Below are positions 5,643 to 9,389 of a DNA stretch of 9,389 nt, one piece after another. The stretch lies in contig SXPW01000031.1 of NCBI GenBank assembly GCA_005793785.1, forward strand, positions 1 through 9,389, written 5' to 3'. The first letter of the stretch is position 1. Every line of letters begins with the position of its first letter. The notes beneath the pieces were generated by a model, which was given only the letters and a program-made list of their open reading frames with translations, was not told the origin of the DNA and did no database searches. The DNA is from Actinomycetota bacterium (GTDB lineage Bacteria > Actinomycetota > Acidimicrobiia > Acidimicrobiales > Ilumatobacteraceae). The position numbers and the translations under genes are program-made.

Positions 5643-6008
5643 ATGACGAAATCGGGTACGTCGGAGCGACCACGCTGTGAGTGGTGCCGCACTGCCTTGC
5701 CACCACGGGAGGGTGCGGGGCGACCTCGCCGGTTCTGCTCGCAAGCCTGCCGACAATGGGATTGGGTGGCCAAGCAACGTGCCAGTGAGTTGCAGTTGAA
5801 CGAAAACGAATTGGTGATCACGAGGAGCGAACTCAATGCGTTGCGCGACCAGATCTATGTGCTCAAATGTGCCATCGACGATGTCGAACGAGATCTGGAT
5901 CCCAGCGTGGACCCGACGACCAGAGACTTCAGGGCGGCGCTGAGATGGCTGCTGGAAGCCGCCAAGCCGGTCGTGGCTGAGCCCCTCCGTCCGAGCCATC
6001 GCCCATAA
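5643..6008 (+). CDS. Small Cys4 zinc-finger protein with coiled-coil C-terminus, function unknown
   Basis: 121 aa. C12-E-W-C15 and C32-SQA-C36 form a C-x2-C-x16-C-x3-C zinc site with a basic insert (GRPRRFCSQACRQ), a treble-clef-like pattern I recall from many small actinobacterial proteins. Residues 38-85 are charged and helical with heptad-like spacing (QLNENELV, SELNALRDQIYVLKCAIDDVERDL), suggesting a coiled coil and dimerisation. A second amphipathic helix (RDFRAALRWLLEAA) covers 95-108. Nucleic-acid binding is plausible from the basic finger; no catalytic motif is seen. The start is fixed by AGGAGG seven bases upstream. The gene is divergent from threonine aldolase and 35 bp upstream of the S1P-lyase-like gene, so it may be cotranscribed with that operon, though a separate promoter there cannot be excluded. 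Confidence 0.8.
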   Translation: MTKSGTSERPRCEWCRTALPPREGAGRPRRFCSQACRQWDWVAKQRASELQLNENELVITRSELNALRDQIYVLKCAIDDVERDLDPSVDPTTRDFRAALRWLLEAAKPVVAEPLRPSHRP

Positions 6009-6025
6009 TCACAGTTATGTAAAGT
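6004..6025 (+). promoter_or_regulatory. Possible promoter/operator before the S1P-lyase-like operon
   Basis: An inverted repeat CATAA / TTATG with a 6-bp centre (6004-6019) is followed directly by TAAAGT (6020-6025), a TANNNT -10-like box. A ribosome site GGAG (6032-6035) lies eight bases before ATG 6044. No convincing -35 is seen. The repeat could be the autoregulatory site of the TetR-type regulator encoded downstream; that is inference. Confidence 0.3.
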
Positions 6026-6043
6026 ACGAACGGAGCAGCAATC

Positions 6044-7363
6044 ATGGGTCAATCTGAGCGACATTCCTCTCCCGCTCTCCCGTCGGCGTCCACGTTGCCA
6101 GAAACGGGATGGTCGGTCGACCACACACTGGAACAACTCGAAGCACTGCGCGTCAACGATGTGCGCTGGAAGGAAGGTCGGGCGTTCTCCCTCGCCTACC
6201 TCGTGTCCCCTGAGGTCCACGACCTGGCTACCGAGGCCTACCGCAGGTTCTCCGGTGAGAACGCCCTGAACGTGGAGGCCTTTCCCTCGCTGCGGAGCAT
6301 GGCCAACGACGTGCTCGCCATCGTTGGCACATGGTTGGGAGCGCCAGCGTCGGCACGGGGATTCCTCACGAGCGGTGGTACGGAGAGCATCCTCATGGCG
6401 ATGAAGGCAGCCCGTGATCAATTTCGTCACGACGATATTCGACGTATCACGAGCCCGAATGTGGTGTTGCCTACCTCGGCCCACGCTGCATTCCACAAGG
6501 CAGCCGCCTACTTCGACATCCAACTTCGCTCCGTTCCCGTCTGTAGCCAGACCTGGAGGGCCGATGCTGTCGCCATGGATGCAGCCGCAGACGAGAACAC
6601 GATCATGTTCGTCGCCTCGGCTCCCCAATACCCGCAGGGCGTCGTGGACCCGGTCGCGGACATCGCCGCCGCAGCGATGCAACGGGGAATCAACTGTCAT
6701 GTGGACGCCTGCATGGGTGGAGTGACGCTTCCCTACCTGGCGGAACTCGGCGTTCCACTCCCCGCTTGGAACTTCGCCGTCGAAGGCGTCACTTCGATGA
6801 GCGTCGACTTGCACAAATTCGGTTACACCGCAAAGGGCGCATCGGTGGTGATGTACCGCTCGGCGGCCTTGCGTTCACACCAGGGCTTCGTCACCGACAA
6901 TTGGCTGGGAGGCTTCTACGGCTCTTCAGGAGTACTTGGCACCAAGTCCGGCGGACCAATTGCCGCCGCATGGGCGGTGCTTCACCACCTGGGACATGAC
7001 GGCTATCGCCGAGCAGCGAACACAGCGCGTGATACGGCGGTGGAAATCGCCCGCGCCATCCAGGCCGACCCCAGGCTCATGTTGCGAGCACACCCCGATG
7101 CGACGCTCCTGTCATTCGGTGCTGCTACGACTATTGATTCAAGGGCGGGGTCCGCACCACCGATCGACATCTTTGCGGTGGCCGATGGTTTGGCGGCGCG
7201 CGGTTGGTACGTCGATCGGCAGACTCCCCCGCCATCGATCCATCTCACCGTCAACGCGGTACACGCAGGTACCTACCGTCGGTTCCTCCAAGATCTCGCC
7301 GGGGTGCTCGACCAGGTTGGCTCCGAATCCGGCAACGCCGGCGCCTACGGCACACTGGAGTAA
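6044..7363 (+). CDS. Sphingosine-1-phosphate lyase-like PLP-dependent enzyme
   Basis: 439-aa group II PLP decarboxylase-fold enzyme with unusually clear likeness to eukaryotic sphingosine-1-phosphate lyase. Key stretches are F107-LTSGGTESILMA119 (phosphate site), PTSAHAAFHKAA at 143-154 with H147 stacking on PLP, and SAPQYPQGVVDPV at 192-204. HVDACMGG at 219-226 gives D221 for the pyridine nitrogen, and SVDLHK258FGYTAKG is the Schiff-base lysine motif. NWLGGFYGSSGVLGTKSGG and PPPSIHLTVNAVHA also match conserved lyase segments. Lyases of this type cut a phosphorylated long-chain amino alcohol into phosphoethanolamine and a fatty aldehyde; the bacterial substrate is unknown. There is no N-terminal membrane helix, unlike the eukaryotic enzyme, so it is probably soluble. 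The start ATG 6044 has GGAG eight bases upstream. It is followed after two bases by the tandem TetR regulator, which probably controls it. Confidence 0.82.
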   Translation: MGQSERHSSPALPSASTLPETGWSVDHTLEQLEALRVNDVRWKEGRAFSLAYLVSPEVHDLATEAYRRFSGENALNVEAFPSLRSMANDVLAIVGTWLGAPASARGFLTSGGTESILMAMKAARDQFRHDDIRRITSPNVVLPTSAHAAFHKAAAYFDIQLRSVPVCSQTWRADAVAMDAAADENTIMFVASAPQYPQGVVDPVADIAAAAMQRGINCHVDACMGGVTLPYLAELGVPLPAWNFAVEGVTSMSVDLHKFGYTAKGASVVMYRSAALRSHQGFVTDNWLGGFYGSSGVLGTKSGGPIAAAWAVLHHLGHDGYRRAANTARDTAVEIARAIQADPRLMLRAHPDATLLSFGAATTIDSRAGSAPPIDIFAVADGLAARGWYVDRQTPPPSIHLTVNAVHAGTYRRFLQDLAGVLDQVGSESGNAGAYGTLE

Positions 7364-7365
7364 CC

Positions 7366-8595
7366 ATGAGTCCGACTCGTCGCGTCCAACTCGACCTCAC
7401 GGACGACGAAACCCCTCCGGTAACTCGTCGGCGCAAGCGCTCACCAAGCCAGGTTCGCAACGCAGAGAAGTTGCTCGATGCGATGATTGCCGAAACCAAC
7501 CAGTACGGCCTCGACAATCTTCGCTCCGCTCGAGTCGCCCAAGCCGCCAAACTCACCACTGGAGCGCTCTACAGCCGTTACGAGAACGCCGACGAGATGC
7601 TCGTGGCCCTGTGGCAGGAACGCGTGGGTGCACCGTTCCTCCAGCATCTGCGCGACGTCGTTGGATACGTGCAGGGTTCCGTGCCGACGACGCATGCCGT
7701 GGTTCGCGCCATCGAAAAGCCGACGGCGCTACTTCGCCTCGGTGCCGAATTCATGGTCGTCTCGGGTCGCAACGACACGATCGGCGAAGTGGTCGGCCCG
7801 GCCGTTTCCAACACGCTGAACGAGCTCGGGCTCACGGATCGCACCGATCCCCTGGCGGGAGCCATCGTGATGGTGGCTGCATCCGCTGCCGTGGGCACCA
7901 CCCTGCGGTCGTTCATCACCGGGACCAACCCTGGTTGGGGGGCTTCACTCCACTCGCTTCGAACGGCCGCAGATCGCGCAGTACCAAAGCCCCATGAGCC
8001 GATGCCCTATGACATACCCAGCAGTCCCATCAACACCGGGAACCCCGTTCGCGATGCGGTATTGACGAGTGCCAAGCGCGTGGTGGGCCGGGTTGGTTTC
8101 AAGAATGCAACCATCACCCGAATCGCGAGACGAGCCGGATTCTCCACCAGTGCCATCTATCAACTGTGGCCCGACAAGGAATCCATGCTGGACGAAGCCA
8201 TTCACGAAGTATCGGTGCTCGACTACGGGCAGAATTCGCATGCCAAAGCCGTTGCGGCGAACACGTCACGCGGCGACTTCGGCTTCACCGACAGTTGGTA
8301 CTTCGGCATGATGCCGTCGCGACGGGCTCGACTCGATTTTCGCATGGAATGCGTCATTGCCTCACGACATCGCGAATCCACCCGGCGCGAACTGCAGAAG
8401 TTCATCGACAGTGCGGACTCGATCCTTCAGGCGATGTTCCCTGCCATACCCCACTCACTCGTCGCCCAGATTGCCGCAATGGAACAAGCACTGGGATATG
8501 GATTCGTCGTCACGAACAAGTTCACGACGGAGGCACGACGTCTCGACTATTTCTCGCTCATGGTTGCGCTCGCCAAACTGGCACAACTCGGCTGA
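7366..8595 (+). CDS. Tandem double-domain TetR-family transcription regulator
   Basis: 409 aa, about twice the usual TetR length (near 200), with two DNA-binding domains. The first HTH covers about 30-87: LRSARVAQAAKLTTGALYSRYENADEML, with the T-x-GALY recognition helix and Y-x-N turn. The second covers about 226-282: ITRIARRAGFSTSAIYQLWPDKESML. Each is followed by a helical region (about 90-205 and 285-409) that would be the ligand and dimer part. The fusion may act as a built-in dimer able to bind asymmetric operators. Residues 1-28 are a basic, acidic-patched leader. The start is ATG 7366, two bases after the lyase stop, with GGAG (7357-7360) inside the lyase gene, so translation is probably coupled. 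A ligand related to the lyase substrate and autoregulation are inferred from context. The open frame extends 54 codons upstream, but only as lyase shadow. Confidence 0.88.
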   Translation: MSPTRRVQLDLTDDETPPVTRRRKRSPSQVRNAEKLLDAMIAETNQYGLDNLRSARVAQAAKLTTGALYSRYENADEMLVALWQERVGAPFLQHLRDVVGYVQGSVPTTHAVVRAIEKPTALLRLGAEFMVVSGRNDTIGEVVGPAVSNTLNELGLTDRTDPLAGAIVMVAASAAVGTTLRSFITGTNPGWGASLHSLRTAADRAVPKPHEPMPYDIPSSPINTGNPVRDAVLTSAKRVVGRVGFKNATITRIARRAGFSTSAIYQLWPDKESMLDEAIHEVSVLDYGQNSHAKAVAANTSRGDFGFTDSWYFGMMPSRRARLDFRMECVIASRHRESTRRELQKFIDSADSILQAMFPAIPHSLVAQIAAMEQALGYGFVVTNKFTTEARRLDYFSLMVALAKLAQLG

Positions 8596-8597
8596 GC

Positions 8598-8629
8598 GGA
8601 ATTCAGCGGGGCGCCCCGCCGTTCATTCC
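8598..8629. terminator. GC-rich bidirectional hairpin between convergent genes
   Basis: The 27-bp gap between the TetR stop and the DinB/DUF664 stop holds a perfect 14-bp palindrome GCGGGGCGCCCCGC (8606-8619). It is flanked by a matching outer pair GGAAT (8598-8602) and ATTCC (8625-8629). A folded RNA could form a 5-bp GC stem with a 4-base loop plus a weaker outer stem. No U-run follows on either strand, so it would act as a GC-hairpin type terminator. Confidence 0.5.
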
Positions 8630-9183
8630 CCCACCTCGCCATCGACGTCTTCCCGCAGGAGGTCGGCGTGTCCGTTGTGCCGCGCATATTCCTCGATCAT
8701 GTGCACGAGGATCCAGCGCACGGACGGCTTCTCGCCGTTCGGCCACGGGCGCTTGGCAAGCATGCCGAGCGGGTCGGGATCGTTGAGGTCTCTCGCCTGT
8801 TGCAACGCTTCCTGCAAGGCAGAACGCGCGCGGTCGACCGAAACGCTCCACTGTGAGCGCACGACCTCAGGCGATTCGAGCGTCGCTGACTCCCACTCCC
8901 AGTCGGGGGTGACCTTCCAATCCACTTCCGACCACGGCACTTCTTGCGGACGATCATGCAACATCGAGCCGAACCAATGGTCCTCGACATACGCCAGGTG
9001 CTTCAATAGCCCCGCCAACGTCATACTGCTTGCCGTGATCGTATGGCGAAGACCGGTGGCATCCAGTCCTCGTGTCTTCCACATAAGGGTTGAACGCTGA
9101 TATTCCAGAAATCCGACGAGCGTTTCCAACTCTCCCACTGCGACGGGAGGCTCTGGACGCCCGTGGTCATCCACGGCTGACAC
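8623..9183 (-). CDS. DinB-like (DUF664) four-helix protein
   Basis: 186-aa protein of the DinB/DUF664 superfamily, a four-helix bundle that often binds a divalent metal through three histidines and includes mycothiol- or bacillithiol-dependent transferases. Characteristic segments are S53-MTLAGLLKHLAYVEDHWF71 and R156-WILVHMIEEYARHNGHADLLRE178, the latter a hallmark of the DUF664 group in actinobacteria. Metal-ligand candidates are H62, H161, H169 and H172. A thiol-transferase or detoxification role is possible, but the substrate is unknown. The start is GTG 9183; another GTG three codons in is possible, and both lack a strong ribosome site. It is divergent from the heliorhodopsin-like gene (69 bp gap) and convergent with the double TetR gene. 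Confidence 0.87.
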   Translation of the reverse strand: MSAVDDHGRPEPPVAVGELETLVGFLEYQRSTLMWKTRGLDATGLRHTITASSMTLAGLLKHLAYVEDHWFGSMLHDRPQEVPWSEVDWKVTPDWEWESATLESPEVVRSQWSVSVDRARSALQEALQQARDLNDPDPLGMLAKRPWPNGEKPSVRWILVHMIEEYARHNGHADLLREDVDGEVGE

Positions 9184-9252
9184 GTTCCGACCCTACCGAA
9201 AGCCTCTCAGGAATTCCGCGGTGTCGACAAGCGAACGGCTAAACAGGTGGGT
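9184..9252. promoter_or_regulatory. 69-bp divergent region, DinB-like / heliorhodopsin-like
   Basis: It holds a run of short palindromes: GGAATTCC (9210-9217), CCGCGG (9216-9221) and GTCGAC (9223-9228). TCGACA (9224-9229) resembles a -35 box but no -10 is correctly spaced. TAAACA (9240-9245) lies seven bases before ATG 9253, compatible with a leaderless transcript, while AGGTGG (9245-9250) could serve as a close ribosome site. Neither reading is firm. Confidence 0.25.
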
Positions 9253-9389
9253 ATGAACCAACGCCATTCCCGACTTCGCACCCTCAACATCGCTGCCGGA
9301 GTACTCCACCTGGTGTCGTTCGTAGCAATCCTCCTCCTCTCCACCGACGTGTCGTTGCCCGTTCGCGCGACGTACCTTTCCGAGGCACC
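9253..9389 (+). CDS. Probable heliorhodopsin, N-terminal fragment (cut by window edge)
   Basis: 45 codons from ATG 9253 run off the window end. After a short basic, Asn/Gln-containing lead (MNQRHSRLRTLN) comes one hydrophobic helix (AAGVLHLVSFVAILLLS, about residues 14-30), then TDVSLPVRATYL. This matches from memory the start of heliorhodopsins such as 48C12: a LxxxNxxAGVxHLxQ entry into helix A, then NDFxLPxTxTYL in the first outside loop. If right, the full protein would have seven helices, with its N-terminus in the cytoplasm (inverted relative to type I rhodopsins), and a retinal Schiff-base lysine in helix 7. That lysine is outside the window, so retinal binding cannot be checked here. 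Heliorhodopsins are known in actinobacteria of lit waters and act as non-pumping photoreceptors or enzyme regulators. An alternative start is GTG 9247. Confidence 0.72.
   Translation, partial: MNQRHSRLRTLNIAAGVLHLVSFVAILLLSTDVSLPVRATYLSEA

Noticed and set aside
6936..7997. Plus-strand frame of 353 codons spanning the lyase and TetR genes
   Set aside because: Out of frame with both well-supported genes; Arg/Ser/Pro-rich shadow without homology features.
9210..9228. EcoRI, SacII and SalI recognition sequences packed together, resembling a cloning polylinker
   Set aside because: The surrounding sequence is ordinary intergenic DNA between two natural genes; three GC-rich six-base palindromes can cluster by chance in high-GC DNA.

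Overview
The window looks like chromosomal DNA from an actinobacterium, most likely of the Acidimicrobiia (Ilumatobacter-like or freshwater/marine acIV-like). The reasons are high GC, a WhiB-family Fe-S regulator (a protein confined to Actinobacteria and their phages), several GTG/TTG starts with weak ribosome sites, and the start of a probable heliorhodopsin at the right edge. The taxonomic call is inference from gene content only. Gene density is very high: no intergenic gap exceeds about 100 bases, and no RNA gene, insertion sequence, CRISPR array or origin was seen.

Layout, left to right. (1) 1-339 (+): the C-terminal part of a GNAT acetyltransferase, overlapping tail-to-tail with (2) a leftward operon at 2463-336. 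The operon encodes a small N-terminal domain with a basic repeat tail (126 aa), a 282-aa all-helical-looking protein of unknown function, and an enoyl-CoA hydratase with both catalytic glutamates. The first two lie in one reading frame separated by a single TAA and look like one gene broken by a stop. (3) 2492-3010 (+): a gamma-carbonic-anhydrase-like hexapeptide-repeat protein, divergent from that operon across 28 bp. (4) 4416-3016 (-): whiB-like gene followed by an APH-fold kinase with a degenerate HGD motif. A strong sigma-70-like promoter precedes whiB. (5) 5566-4511 (-): low-specificity threonine aldolase. (6) 5643-6008 (+): a 121-aa Cys4 zinc-finger/coiled-coil protein, divergent from the aldolase across a region carrying a perfect 8-bp inverted repeat. 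(7) 6044-8595 (+): a two-gene operon of a bacterial sphingosine-1-phosphate-lyase-like PLP enzyme and a 409-aa regulator with two TetR domains in tandem. (8) 9183-8623 (-): a DinB/DUF664 protein, convergent with the regulator over a GC-rich hairpin. (9) 9253-end (+): the N-terminus of a probable heliorhodopsin.

How they may work together. The clearest functional unit is the S1P-lyase-like enzyme plus the double TetR regulator (2-bp gap, ribosome site inside the upstream gene), suggesting a ligand-controlled catabolic step on a phosphorylated amino-alcohol-like substrate. Nearby sits a second PLP enzyme of retro-aldol chemistry (threonine aldolase), so the centre of the window holds two C-C-cleaving, aldehyde-releasing lyases. 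WhiB plus kinase form a second unit. The most noteworthy single items are the heliorhodopsin start, the S1P-lyase/double-TetR operon, the stop-split gene at 1138-2463, and palindromes at 4120-4135, 4464-4485 and 5582-5606.
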